A stretch of 64,000 nt of DNA from JBAYJM01 sp041665065 (GCA_041665065.1 JBAYJM010000001.1:50861-114860), one strand, 5' to 3'. Counted from the first letter of the stretch, positions 1-8,964 are shown. Notes: generated by a model from the sequence alone, not told the origin. Numbers and translations: made by a program.

Positions 1-25
1 CATTGTATTAAAGGAGGCTAGAAAA

Positions 26-667
26 ATGGCTTTGGTCAAGTTTAGTGTTGAGGCAAATTTTTTGTTTCAGGCTATATCAGATTTGACTGGCATTACAATT
101 GATAAATTGAGATGCATGTTGCCTTCGGAAACAGAAAGCCTTCTTACAGATAAAGATTGCGATATTAGTAATGAGATAGACGATAATGTTATATATGTCA
201 TTAATGGCGGTATAGTTGTAAAGTATGCGGGGCAGGATTTTTTTGGTAAAATTAAAGAATATGAAATAGATGAAGAGGTTCTTAAATTAAAAAATGAATT
301 AAGCGGACCTAAAGAAACAATAAAGTCTATAGCGCCAGATTTAAAAAAAATCTATAAGGGAATGGTCTCCTGTCGAGGACAAATAACCGCTCCGGTGAAG
401 GTGGTAATGACGATTGCTGATTTTGGAAAAATACAAGACGGAGATATTTTAGTAACACCCTTAACCACGCCGGAATATGTCAAAATATTTCATAAAGTTA
501 GGGGAATGATCACGTTTGACGGGGCAGGACTTACAAGCCATCCGGCAACTCTTTCTAGAGAATACAAAATACCCGCAATTTTAGGGGTGAAGGAATTAGA
601 CGGGATTTTAAAAGATGGAGATATGGTGGAGTTAAATGCAGATAATAATGAGATTAAAATTTTATAA
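26..667 (+). CDS. Free-standing PEP-utilising (phosphohistidine swivel) domain protein
   Basis: The C-terminal half (about residues 110-213) reads as the mobile phosphohistidine domain of PEP synthase and pyruvate phosphate dikinase. The motif around GAGLTSHPATLSREY keeps the phosphorylatable histidine (His172) and is followed by the usual IPAILG strand. The N-terminal ~100 residues are not recognised. In full-length PEP synthase (about 780 residues) this domain lies between the ATP-grasp and TIM-barrel domains; here it is a 213-residue protein of its own. The start is well fixed by an AAAGGAGG ribosome-binding site at 11-18. It is the first gene visible in an operon whose fifth gene (4167) encodes a matching ATP-grasp domain, so the two may form a split phosphotransferase. 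The upstream side is cut by the window edge. Family assignment is secure; the acceptor is unknown. Confidence 0.8.
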   Translation: MALVKFSVEANFLFQAISDLTGITIDKLRCMLPSETESLLTDKDCDISNEIDDNVIYVINGGIVVKYAGQDFFGKIKEYEIDEEVLKLKNELSGPKETIKSIAPDLKKIYKGMVSCRGQITAPVKVVMTIADFGKIQDGDILVTPLTTPEYVKIFHKVRGMITFDGAGLTSHPATLSREYKIPAILGVKELDGILKDGDMVELNADNNEIKIL

Positions 668-683
668 AAATTAATTTTAAAAT

Positions 684-1760
684 ATGAATTTTGAAGGTGA
701 AAAAAAATTATTGGAAGACCATAGTAGAGAGGCCAAATTTTTTGATATTGAAGAAAATGAAAACGGATCTAAAACTTATACCGTTAGATGTAGACGTCCT
801 AAAATAAGAGATGTTTGGAAAGACGCACGCGGGGGAAAAGGAGAAATATTACGCGATGTGGCATCTTGGGATGGCGATCAAGATTTGCAGGCGCCAGTTT
901 TTGGAGAGGGATATCACTATGGTGTTATGATGGGTGACGTTGGACCAAAGGAGGCTATTGAAATGGAAAAGCCTGAACTGGAAGTGGCTTGTGTAAGGCA
1001 TTTAAAACATGAAGGTAACGTGGTAAGTCCTCAAGATTTGGAGGCTTATAAAAAAAGGGCAGAGGAGTTGGTGGACAGTTTTAATATCGGCGAAGATGAT
1101 GAGGTCTATGTTATCGCTAGTCCATCTGGCCAATGGCAAGGTCAGGAAGATAGTAATGAGGCCGTTAAACTATCACGCACGGCAGATACCGCGGGAGTAA
1201 TTAAAGATGTTTTAGAAGAAAAGGGCATAAAGTTTTTTGATAAAATAGACCCGAGAGGTGATGAAACAGGCCCCGTTGATAGCGCGCTCTTTAAGGCATT
1301 GCAGGAATTTGACATTAGAGATGATGCATTATTTGGCGAGGAAAATAAAAAAGGAATTGCAAACTTAAGAGCCACAAAAGCCGGTAAAGACCTTCCTCAT
1401 CCTGGTGCTTTGACTATGTCAGCTCCGGCTTATGCTTCGCAAGCCCCAAATCTTAAAGATCTAGTCGATAGAACCGGAATAACAGAATTAAGCAGTGCAA
1501 CCATTGCCAGAACCTTTAGGGGTTTGGATGTTGCTGAGGAATATTTTCTAAATGGAAGAGGCAAAAATAATAAACGAAAAATTGTGATTATGTGCGGTCA
1601 TGGACAATTTGTTACAGATATAACCGAAGCTTTTCAAAATACTACTGCCGGGCAATTCCCTACTATTTTTGCAAACAATGGGGATTATTTTACGATGCAG
1701 GTCGGCAAAGATAAAGAAGGAAAAATAGTTGAAGAATATAATTTTACTAAACAGGACTAA
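684..1760 (+). CDS. Divergent histidine phosphatase superfamily-like protein
   Basis: A 358-residue protein without a signal peptide. The middle and C-terminal parts resemble the histidine phosphatase (phosphoglycerate mutase) fold. A VRH segment (Arg105-His106) stands where the RHG motif would be, but reads RHLKHEG. An SRTADTA segment matches the usual RAxQTA helix, and a strand ending CGHG (His306) matches the second catalytic histidine. About 95 N-terminal residues and a long insert between these motifs are unassigned. It starts 16 bases after the swivel-domain gene and ends 9 bases before the GHKL ATPase gene, so it is cotranscribed with phosphohistidine-domain proteins. A phosphatase acting on a phosphohistidine or its product would fit, but this is inference. 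The altered first motif leaves activity uncertain. Confidence 0.55.
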   Translation: MNFEGEKKLLEDHSREAKFFDIEENENGSKTYTVRCRRPKIRDVWKDARGGKGEILRDVASWDGDQDLQAPVFGEGYHYGVMMGDVGPKEAIEMEKPELEVACVRHLKHEGNVVSPQDLEAYKKRAEELVDSFNIGEDDEVYVIASPSGQWQGQEDSNEAVKLSRTADTAGVIKDVLEEKGIKFFDKIDPRGDETGPVDSALFKALQEFDIRDDALFGEENKKGIANLRATKAGKDLPHPGALTMSAPAYASQAPNLKDLVDRTGITELSSATIARTFRGLDVAEEYFLNGRGKNNKRKIVIMCGHGQFVTDITEAFQNTTAGQFPTIFANNGDYFTMQVGKDKEGKIVEEYNFTKQD

Positions 1761-1769
1761 ATAAAAATT

Positions 1770-3038
1770 ATGAAGAAAACAACAAAGAAAAAATTTATTG
1801 ATATTTCTCCGCATAGAAGTATCCTTACTAAAATTAGTCAGACTGGATATTCAATTCAGGAGGCGCTATCAGAACTTATTGATAATGCCATTGATGCGAA
1901 GTTGCCAAGAAAAAAAATGAAAGTTACTATTGATGTTTCTGAGGATGAAATTGTAATAACTGATACGGGCAAGGGAATGTCCGAAGATCAGGCGGCCAAA
2001 TCCATCAGGCTTGGTTATTCGGAGAAGAAGTGTCAGTTAGGTGAATTTGGTTTGGGACTAAAAACATCAACATCATTTTTGGGCAAGGGATTTACCCTGG
2101 TTACTTCCCCTTTAAAGTCCAATGAGGAATACATTTTGGAATATGATGAGGGTCATTGGCTGGAACATGGTGATTGGAATAAATATCCTTTTGTCATTAA
2201 TCGAGGCGTTGATCCTGAAAAAAGCGGGACGACAATAATTATTAAAAAACTTAAAGTTAAATTTTCTGAAAAGTTATTAAGCAATATTAAGGACGAGTTT
2301 GGTATGCGTTTTGGCCCGTTTATCAGTAATGGTGAGTTAGAGCTTATTTTTAATAAAGAAATTTGTGAGTCATATGTCCCTCAGATCATAGATAATAAAA
2401 AAAATGAATTCTCATTTGAATTTAAAGGCGGTAAGGCAATTGGCTGGTGGGGATATCAGTTAAGCGGACTTAATAAAAGTTACTACGGCTTTCATACTTA
2501 TAGGCGTGGCAGGCTGGTAACAATTTATGATAAAATTGGCTTGACTCCTAATCAGACTATTAAACAAATAATTGGCGATATTCATATAGAGGGTATTCCT
2601 ATTACTCATGATAAAAAGGGTTGGTTAAAATCCTCCAAAGAATATCAGGATCTTGAAAGTAAAATGAGAGAGTATTTCAAGCCATTTGAAAAAAGACCAA
2701 GGCGTATTTTGAGTGGATTTGGAGCATCATCTGGAATTGTTATCGGCACAGTCAGGTTGGTAAATATGTTTATGTCTGGCAATATAGAAACCGAGATGAA
2801 AAGAGTAGCAAAAGGTGACATAATTGTTACCGAAATGACTAGGCCGCAGTTTCTTCTTGCCATTAGGCGATCAGCTGGAATTATAACTGATATGGGCGGT
2901 AATTTATGCCATGCAGCTATAGCTTCAAGGGAATTTAATATACCGGCCGTGGTTGGTACTCAAAATGCCACGTCTGTCCTCCAAGATGGCCAAAGGGTTA
3001 TTTTGGATGGTAATGAGGGATATATATATGAAGATTAA
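1770..3038 (+). CDS. MORC-like GHKL ATPase fused to a phosphohistidine swivel domain
   Basis: A 422-residue two-part protein. Residues 1-310 form a GHKL ATPase of the MORC/MutL-related type: N-box ELIDNAID (35-42), G1 box DTGKGM (65-70) and G2 box GEFGLGLK (91-98), followed by a transducer-like region. An ITHDKKGW segment near its end resembles the conserved (T/N)(H/Q)NK lysine motif of prokaryotic MORC-like ATPases. Residues ~315-422 are a PEP-utilising mobile domain with GGNLCHAAIASREF, keeping the phosphorylatable His381, then IPAVVG. I know of no characterised protein with this fusion. Its last 11 bases overlap the next gene. Expected to bind ATP, change conformation, and be phosphorylated on His381 by a partner such as the ATP-grasp protein at 4167; the partner step is inferred. 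Confidence 0.8.
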   Translation: MKKTTKKKFIDISPHRSILTKISQTGYSIQEALSELIDNAIDAKLPRKKMKVTIDVSEDEIVITDTGKGMSEDQAAKSIRLGYSEKKCQLGEFGLGLKTSTSFLGKGFTLVTSPLKSNEEYILEYDEGHWLEHGDWNKYPFVINRGVDPEKSGTTIIIKKLKVKFSEKLLSNIKDEFGMRFGPFISNGELELIFNKEICESYVPQIIDNKKNEFSFEFKGGKAIGWWGYQLSGLNKSYYGFHTYRRGRLVTIYDKIGLTPNQTIKQIIGDIHIEGIPITHDKKGWLKSSKEYQDLESKMREYFKPFEKRPRRILSGFGASSGIVIGTVRLVNMFMSGNIETEMKRVAKGDIIVTEMTRPQFLLAIRRSAGIITDMGGNLCHAAIASREFNIPAVVGTQNATSVLQDGQRVILDGNEGYIYED

Positions 3039-4152
3039 AATCGGTGAACAATATTTGCAATTTCCAAAAGTATTGCCTAACGACCTAGAAAGTTTTTTGA
3101 TTTTTTATCCAAATAAATTTCCACTCATAGTGCCTTATTATAAGGAGGTGGCAAAAAAAATTGCCGGTGATCCAGAGGAATTTAAGAAATATGGCAATTG
3201 GGCGCACGATGAATTATTTGCTGGTTTTGAAAAAATTAAAAAAGATTATGAGAATGGCGACCAGTCAAACCTTGATTTTTTAGTCAAAATTGATCAGAGA
3301 TTTAATAAATTAATTTGCTATCGGTTCTGGATTGTTAATTACCTTTTTCCGGATGGACCAATACACGATTTTTATGTTGAGGTTTTAAAAAATTCAATTC
3401 GTAAATTTACAGATGTATCTGATGAGGTGGAAGAATTCGAAGGTAAAATTACAAGAATTCAAAGAGATCTTTTGCAAAGCGACTATGCCGATCTTTATTT
3501 ACAGCAAGCACTCAACTCGGTAGAGTTATATGAGTTATTGGCCAGTAGTAAGAATTCAAAATCTATTTTATCTAAGGCAGAGGATATTATTAGTCATCAT
3601 AAATTGGAAGATGCGCCCGAAATAAATGTTCTTTGGGACGATCTTGTGACAATGATCAAGGATGAAACCAATAATGATCCCACAATTTTAAAAATAAAAG
3701 ATAAGCTGCAGTTTGTTATCAATCAGGCTATAATGAGAAAATCTAATCAGCCTATTTATAATATGTTGACCCAAGCCGTTGAATTTCGTAAAGAGAATGA
3801 GGAGCTATTTAAAAGGCATGGACAGATGGGCGGTAAGTTAGATGTTATTTTTTCTCAAGCTAAAGATCGGCTTGATGCGGAGGAATTTAAATTGTTTCAG
3901 GTGGCTTATGAGCAATCTCGTAATTTTGCAATGTTTAAAGATGTTATGGGGGAAATTGACAGGCCTCTTTTGCCGCTTTGGTTTGGATTGCATGATAAAG
4001 TTAAGGCAATCCTCACAAAAGATCAAAAAGTTGACCTTTCAAGAACAGGACATGCCTGTATGTTCTACCGTTTTGTTTGGTATTTGCCGGCACATTTAAA
4101 AGATGAAGTAATGAAGGCTGATATGACGCCATTTGATTTGAAAACAATTTAG
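3028..4152 (+). CDS. Unrecognised helical protein of the split PEP-synthase-like operon
   Basis: A 374-residue protein that I do not recognise. It is rich in Leu, Lys, Glu and Asp with long stretches expected to be alpha-helical, and has no signal peptide or membrane segment. The ATG at 3028 is preferred: it overlaps the stop of the ATPase gene by 11 bases, a usual translational-coupling layout, whereas the further upstream in-frame start at 2953 would overlap by 86 bases. Its place between a swivel-domain protein and an ATP-grasp protein invites comparison with rifampin phosphotransferase, where a large helical substrate-binding domain lies between ATP-grasp and swivel domains. It could therefore be the substrate or target subunit. 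That is inference from order and composition only. Confidence 0.6.
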   Translation: MKIKIGEQYLQFPKVLPNDLESFLIFYPNKFPLIVPYYKEVAKKIAGDPEEFKKYGNWAHDELFAGFEKIKKDYENGDQSNLDFLVKIDQRFNKLICYRFWIVNYLFPDGPIHDFYVEVLKNSIRKFTDVSDEVEEFEGKITRIQRDLLQSDYADLYLQQALNSVELYELLASSKNSKSILSKAEDIISHHKLEDAPEINVLWDDLVTMIKDETNNDPTILKIKDKLQFVINQAIMRKSNQPIYNMLTQAVEFRKENEELFKRHGQMGGKLDVIFSQAKDRLDAEEFKLFQVAYEQSRNFAMFKDVMGEIDRPLLPLWFGLHDKVKAILTKDQKVDLSRTGHACMFYRFVWYLPAHLKDEVMKADMTPFDLKTI

Positions 4153-4166
4153 TATTTAAAACTATC

Positions 4167-5114
4167 ATGAAAGACGTATTAAAATTAACAGAAATAGATA
4201 AAAATGATGTAGGAATCGCTGGAGGCAAGGGCGCATCGCTTGGAGAAATGACTCAGGCTGGGATTCCTGTACCGCCGGGTTTTATTATTAGTTCTGACGC
4301 TTTTGAGAAATTTTTACAGATATCGGAAATTGATAAAAAGATTGAAGCTTTACTTGCTGGAGTTGATGGCAAGGATGATGATATGGTTGAAAAAGTTTCT
4401 AAACAAATTGAAGAATTAATTTTAAAGTCAGATATTCCTGATGATTTGGTTAATAAAATATCTGATGAATATAAATTTTTAGATGCGTCATTTGTGGCAG
4501 TCAGGTCATCGGCGACAGCCGAAGATGGCGCTACATGCGCTTGGGCCGGCCAATTAGATAGCTACTTAAACACAAAAGAAAAAGATCTTTTGAAAAATAT
4601 CAAGCGTTGCTGGGCTTCTCTTTTTACGCCAAGAGCAATTTTTTATAGGATTGAAAATAAGCTAGAAGATACTAAAATTTCAGTAGCGGTTGTGGTGCAG
4701 AAGATGGTTGATAGCGAAATGGCAGGCGTGGCATTTTCAGTGCACCCCGTGACTGAGGATAGAAATCAACTTATAATCGAGGCGGTATATGGATTGGGAG
4801 AGGCCTTGGTTTCAGGAATGATTACGCCAAATAGTTATGTTATTGAAAAAGACTCAAAAAATATTATTGAAAAAAATGTAATTAACCAGAAGCGCGGATT
4901 TTACAAAAATGAGGTTGAAGGAAGCAGTGATTGGAAAGACGTTGAAGATGGTCTGGGAGAAAAACAAGTGCTTTCTGATGAGCAAATAATTGAGTTATCA
5001 AATCTGGTAATGGATATAGAAAATCACTACGGTTTTCCTTGCGACATAGAATGGGCTTTTGAAAGTGGAAAGTTTTATATCGTGCAGAGTAGGCCGATAA
5101 CAACTTTAAAATAA
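4167..5114 (+). CDS. Stand-alone ATP-grasp (PEP/pyruvate-binding) domain of PEP-synthase type
   Basis: A 315-residue protein equal to the N-terminal ATP-grasp domain of PEP synthase, pyruvate phosphate dikinase and rifampin phosphotransferase, and nothing else. Visible motifs are the glycine-rich AGGKGASLGEM (18-28), VPPGF, the nucleotide-binding VAVRSSATAED, the GVAFSVHP segment, GLGEALVSG and the C-terminal DIEWAFE...IVQSRPIT. In this family the domain uses ATP to phosphorylate the swivel-domain histidine. No TIM-barrel PEP/pyruvate domain is encoded in the visible part of the operon, so the final acceptor is unlikely to be pyruvate unless that domain lies upstream of the window. It is the last gene of the operon, 14 bases after its neighbour, and is followed by a terminator. 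Confidence 0.85.
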   Translation: MKDVLKLTEIDKNDVGIAGGKGASLGEMTQAGIPVPPGFIISSDAFEKFLQISEIDKKIEALLAGVDGKDDDMVEKVSKQIEELILKSDIPDDLVNKISDEYKFLDASFVAVRSSATAEDGATCAWAGQLDSYLNTKEKDLLKNIKRCWASLFTPRAIFYRIENKLEDTKISVAVVVQKMVDSEMAGVAFSVHPVTEDRNQLIIEAVYGLGEALVSGMITPNSYVIEKDSKNIIEKNVINQKRGFYKNEVEGSSDWKDVEDGLGEKQVLSDEQIIELSNLVMDIENHYGFPCDIEWAFESGKFYIVQSRPITTLK

Positions 5115-5125
5115 ATTTTTTCAAA

Positions 5126-5157
5126 CAAAAAACCTGGCTTCTCGGCCAGGTTTTTTT
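5126..5157. terminator. Bidirectional intrinsic terminator
   Basis: Stem CCTGGC (5133-5138) pairs with GCCAGG (5145-5150), with an A-tract before and a seven-T tract after. It lies between the convergent ATP-grasp gene and ftsH and can serve both. Confidence 0.9.
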
Positions 5158-5167
5158 GAGATATAAA

Positions 5168-7015
5168 TTATGCAACTTCATCGGCTGTAACCGGTTTTAT
5201 CTCCGGTTCAAAAATTGCATTAAATTCTTCTGTCTCAAGAGTTTCTTTTACAAGCAGTTCGCTGGATATTTTATCTAAGTATACTTTTTTATCTCTTATA
5301 ATCTCTCTGGCTTTGTCTGCCCCAGCTTTTATAAGCTTGGTAATTTCTTCATCGATCATTTCCGCGCTCTTTTCCGAGTAGTCTCTTTGTTCATGAATAT
5401 CCCGTCCCAAGAAGACCATCTCCTCTTTATGCCCAAAAGTTCTAAGTCCGGTTTTTTCGTTCATGCCGAATTCGGTAATAATTCTTTTTGCCAATTTTGT
5501 AGCTTGCATCAAATCATTCTGGGCTCCAGTAGTAACTTCGCCGAAAACTTCTTCCTCGGCTATTCTGCCGGCAAGGAAAACCGAAAGTTCTTCAATGAAT
5601 TCACTGCGAGTGTGCATTTTTTTATCTTCGGATGGAAGTTTTAAAGTAAATCCGGCAGCCATTCCCCGAGCGATTATCGAAACTTTTCTAACTGCGTCAG
5701 TATTTGGAAGTTCGTGAGCAACTAAGGCATGACCAGCTTCATGATAGGCTGTAATTTTTTTCTCACGAGTATTTAGGATGTGGCTTTTTCTTTCCGGTCC
5801 CAAGATTATTTTATCTATGCTTTTTAAAATATCATCAAGGCTGACTTCTTTTTTATTTTTAAGCGCTGCCAAAATTGCAGATTCGTTAAGCAGGTTTGCC
5901 AAATCAGCTCCGGAAAAGCCGGGAGTCATTTCGCCGATTCTTCTTAGATCAACATTATCAGCAAGCGGTTTGTTTTTACTGTGAACCATTAAAATGCTTT
6001 CTCTGTCGTTGATGTCTGGTAAGTCTAAAGTAACCCTTCGATCAAACCTTCCCGGCCTAAGCAAGGCTGAATCTAATACGTCAGGCCTGTTTGTCGCGGC
6101 CATGACAATAATATTTGTATTCGGCTCGAAGCCGTCCATTTCCACAAGTATTTGATTTAAAGTTTGTTCTCTTTCATCATGTGATCCGCCAAGTCCAGCT
6201 CCTCTTTGTCTGCCAACCGCGTCAATTTCGTCAATAAAAATTATACAAGGGGCATTCTTTTTTGCTTTCCGAAATAAATCTCGGACTCTTGATGCGCCGA
6301 CACCGACAAACATTTCTACAAATTCAGATCCGGAGATGCTAAAAAATGGGACGTTGGCTTCGCCGGCTACTGCTTTTGCTAAAAGTGTTTTTCCAGTTCC
6401 AGGAGCGCCTAAAAGCAAAACACCTTTTGGAATAGTGGCACCAAGTGACAAGAATTTTTTTGGATTTTTTAAAAAGTCTACAATCTCAACCAACTCTTGT
6501 TTGGCCTCTTTTACGCCGGCGACATCTTTAAAAGTAGTTTTAAGATTCTTGCTTAAATTGAATTCTTTAGCTCCGCTTTGTCCGAAGCTCATTGCCTTGT
6601 TGTTGGCTCCTTGAGCCTGTCTCATAATAAACCAGAAAAAAACGATAATTAAAATGAAAGAAACCAGAAACGGGGCTATGGTCAGTAAAACATATTTCAT
6701 GGTACTGTCATTTTTAACTTGGATATTTACGGCGGCCAATTTTTCTCCATTTACATTTAAATCTTTAAGTAGGGCGGGCAAGCTATCCGTGCCCTCTTTT
6801 TGCATCATTTGTTTAGTGCCATCAAGAAGAGTTATGTTGACGGTATTATTACTAACATCAAGAGACTTAATTTTACCTTGATTTATCTCTTCGACCAGGC
6901 TTGTTTGTCCAATTTCGGAGATTTTGGTTCCCGTATTGTTTACCAAGCTAAATATTGCCGATATAATGATAAATATTACAAATGCGATGATTAAATTTCG
7001 GGTCAAGTTTTTCAT
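5168..7015 (-). CDS. ftsH: ATP-dependent zinc metalloprotease FtsH
   Basis: A 615-residue membrane-anchored AAA+ protease that degrades misfolded membrane proteins and short-lived regulators. Two transmembrane segments (about residues 7-25 and 107-130) flank a small extracytoplasmic domain. The AAA module shows Walker A GAPGTGKT (203-210), Walker B IFIDEIDA (259-266), the pore-loop region and the second region of homology ending LRPGRFDRR. The peptidase domain has the zinc motif HEAGH (425-429). Length is normal for the family. It is transcribed alone, convergent with the PEP-synthase-like operon and divergent from the phosphatidyltransferase gene. Confidence 0.98.
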   Translation of the reverse strand: MKNLTRNLIIAFVIFIIISAIFSLVNNTGTKISEIGQTSLVEEINQGKIKSLDVSNNTVNITLLDGTKQMMQKEGTDSLPALLKDLNVNGEKLAAVNIQVKNDSTMKYVLLTIAPFLVSFILIIVFFWFIMRQAQGANNKAMSFGQSGAKEFNLSKNLKTTFKDVAGVKEAKQELVEIVDFLKNPKKFLSLGATIPKGVLLLGAPGTGKTLLAKAVAGEANVPFFSISGSEFVEMFVGVGASRVRDLFRKAKKNAPCIIFIDEIDAVGRQRGAGLGGSHDEREQTLNQILVEMDGFEPNTNIIVMAATNRPDVLDSALLRPGRFDRRVTLDLPDINDRESILMVHSKNKPLADNVDLRRIGEMTPGFSGADLANLLNESAILAALKNKKEVSLDDILKSIDKIILGPERKSHILNTREKKITAYHEAGHALVAHELPNTDAVRKVSIIARGMAAGFTLKLPSEDKKMHTRSEFIEELSVFLAGRIAEEEVFGEVTTGAQNDLMQATKLAKRIITEFGMNEKTGLRTFGHKEEMVFLGRDIHEQRDYSEKSAEMIDEEITKLIKAGADKAREIIRDKKVYLDKISSELLVKETLETEEFNAIFEPEIKPVTADEVA

Positions 7016-7094
7016 AGTTTTTTAATAAGTTAACGTAAAAATTGAGTTAAAGCTATTGTTCAAATATCTAGTATAATACTAATTTTATATAAAA

Positions 7095-7688
7095 ATGTCA
7101 ATGATTATTCAAAAAACAATCGACAATGCCTGGGACGCCACTTTATTTAGAATAATCCCCAAGTGGGTCAGGCCAAATCATTTGACTATTGCCAAAATTA
7201 TATTTTTGCCGATAATTGTATTGGTTTTCTATTTTGGCAATTTTTGGATCGCTTTGGCTTTATTTATTATTGCTGCATTGTTTGATAGCATTGACGGAGC
7301 GCTGGCAAGAAAAAGGAATTTAATCTCGCCTTTGGGCACTTGGCTGGATCCATTCGCAGACAAATTACTGATAGTTGTCGCTATAATTCTTATTTATAGT
7401 TTTTACCCCTATAAAAGTTTTTTAATGATAGTGGCAATAATTGAAATCGCCGCCATTATCATAAGTGTAATTGTTCATTTTGGCTTAAAAGAGGTAGGTA
7501 TTGTAAAGGCAGACTGGTGGGGAAAAATTAAGCTGGCATTGCAAGTTGCGGGTGTTGTGCTTATTATACTTTTTATAATTTCCGGTAATTTAGGTATTTT
7601 GTTTTTAAGCGCAATTATCCTTTCGGTAGCGATTGTTTTTTCTTTGGCAAGCATTTTCAATCGTATTTATATTATAATAAAGAAATAA
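7095..7688 (+). CDS. CDP-alcohol phosphatidyltransferase family protein
   Basis: A 197-residue integral membrane enzyme with about five or six hydrophobic segments. The full family signature is present: Asp64, Asp67-Gly68, Ala71-Arg72, Gly81, Asp85 and Asp89, in the spacing D-x2-DG-x2-AR-x8-G-x3-D-x3-D. These enzymes transfer a phosphatidyl group from CDP-diacylglycerol to an alcohol such as glycerol-3-phosphate (PgsA) or inositol phosphate. The exact alcohol cannot be read from the sequence. A second in-frame ATG two codons later is equally possible as the start. Monocistronic, followed by a shared terminator. Confidence 0.9.
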   Translation: MSMIIQKTIDNAWDATLFRIIPKWVRPNHLTIAKIIFLPIIVLVFYFGNFWIALALFIIAALFDSIDGALARKRNLISPLGTWLDPFADKLLIVVAIILIYSFYPYKSFLMIVAIIEIAAIIISVIVHFGLKEVGIVKADWWGKIKLALQVAGVVLIILFIISGNLGILFLSAIILSVAIVFSLASIFNRIYIIIKK

Positions 7689-7700
7689 AGATTAGATTAA

Positions 7701-7730
7701 AAAATCCCCGCCACTTGGCGGGGATTTAAG
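7701..7730. terminator. Bidirectional intrinsic terminator
   Basis: Stem ATCCCCGCC (7705-7713) pairs with GGCGGGGAT (7718-7726), with an A-tract on the left side and a short T-run on the right. It lies between the convergent phosphatidyltransferase gene and the S1-repeat gene. Confidence 0.88.
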
Positions 7731-7734
7731 CTGA

Positions 7735-8964
7735 TTATTTTTTGGCCTTTTTTTCTTTTTTCTCTTCTTTGGCTTTAGCTTTTTCTTCTTTTGCATCAGG
7801 TTCTTTCTTTTTCTCTTTCACTTCCTCTGTTTTGGCTTCTGCCACCTTAACTTCTTCAGCCTTGGGCTTTTCTTCTTTTGGCTTGGCAAAGCTCAGTCCA
7901 AGTCGATGGTTTTTAGGGTCTAGCGATACAACATAAAAATCCAGTTCATCGCCTTGCTTGGCAAAATCATTGATGCTGGCAACCGGCTTATCGCTAAGCT
8001 GTGAAATGTGAGCAAGTCCATGGATGTTCTTTTCTAATTCTACAAACAGTCCAAAAGGATTTAACTTAATTACCTTGCCTTTGACCTTCTGTCCAATGGC
8101 ATATTTCTTTTCAATTCCATCCCAAGGATCTTTTAGCATCTTTTTCATGGATAAAAATATCTTGGAATTTTCAATGCCGATAATTTCAGCCGTTACTCTT
8201 TGTCCAACTTTGACAAAGTCGTTTGGATTTTCAATTCTCTGCCAGGCAATTTCTGAAATGTGAATCAGCCCTTCTAATTTATCGTCGAATTCGACAAATA
8301 CTCCAAAGTCAGTGACTGCAGTTACGCTGCCTTCGACTTGCTGGCCTACTTTATATTTATTTAGAACATCTTTTTGTGTTTCTTCCCAAGCAGTCTTTTC
8401 AGAAACGATTAATTTATCGTCTTCTTCATTTAAATCTAAAACTTTAACATCAAATTTTTTGCCGATGTAGCCTTTTAGGATTTCAAGAATTCTCATTTTG
8501 TCTCCGCCGGGAACTCTTGGATAATGTTCAGGAGATAACTGTGAGACTGGCAAGAATCCAACTGTGTTTTCAACTTTAATCATCAATCCGCCTTTGTTGG
8601 CGTCAGTAATTAAGGCTTGGACAATGTTGGCGGCTTTTTCTAAATCACGCAAACTCTGCCAGGCTTTTTGTCTTCCGGCATATTGGAATGATAATTCTAT
8701 TTCGCCATTTTCATTTTCTAATTCTAAAACAGTCGCTTCTATAATATCACCAGGTTTTAGGTTTTTGTATTCTTCGGATTCGTCGTATCTTTCCCGTCCT
8801 CTGACAACGCCGGTGGCAACTCCGCCCAGGTCGATGTGGACTTCATTTTTGTTTGAGGAAATTACTGTTCCCTTAACCAATTCGCCAACTTTTGGCAAAT
8901 TAAAATACTGCTTTTCTTCAAGCAGTTTCGTCATTATTGATTCTTTTTTTTCTTTTGTGCTCAT
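7735..8964 (-). CDS. rpsA: 30S ribosomal protein S1-like RNA-binding protein, four S1 repeats
   Basis: A 409-residue protein with four S1/OB repeats: about residues 24-98 (VGELVKGTV start), 110-185, 200-270 (VGQQVEGSV, GVFVEFDD, GLIHISEI) and 285-358 (IGQKVKGKV, GLFVELEK, GLAHISQL). The last two are closest to the consensus. The C-terminal ~50 residues are a low-complexity Lys/Glu/Ala tail. S1 proteins bind mRNA and help the 30S subunit start translation; the four-repeat form is the short version typical of Gram-positives and many reduced genomes. A leader of about 90 bases with small hairpins precedes the start, which could allow autoregulation, but this is not shown. Confidence 0.9.
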   Translation of the reverse strand: MSTKEKKESIMTKLLEEKQYFNLPKVGELVKGTVISSNKNEVHIDLGGVATGVVRGRERYDESEEYKNLKPGDIIEATVLELENENGEIELSFQYAGRQKAWQSLRDLEKAANIVQALITDANKGGLMIKVENTVGFLPVSQLSPEHYPRVPGGDKMRILEILKGYIGKKFDVKVLDLNEEDDKLIVSEKTAWEETQKDVLNKYKVGQQVEGSVTAVTDFGVFVEFDDKLEGLIHISEIAWQRIENPNDFVKVGQRVTAEIIGIENSKIFLSMKKMLKDPWDGIEKKYAIGQKVKGKVIKLNPFGLFVELEKNIHGLAHISQLSDKPVASINDFAKQGDELDFYVVSLDPKNHRLGLSFAKPKEEKPKAEEVKVAEAKTEEVKEKKKEPDAKEEKAKAKEEKKEKKAKK

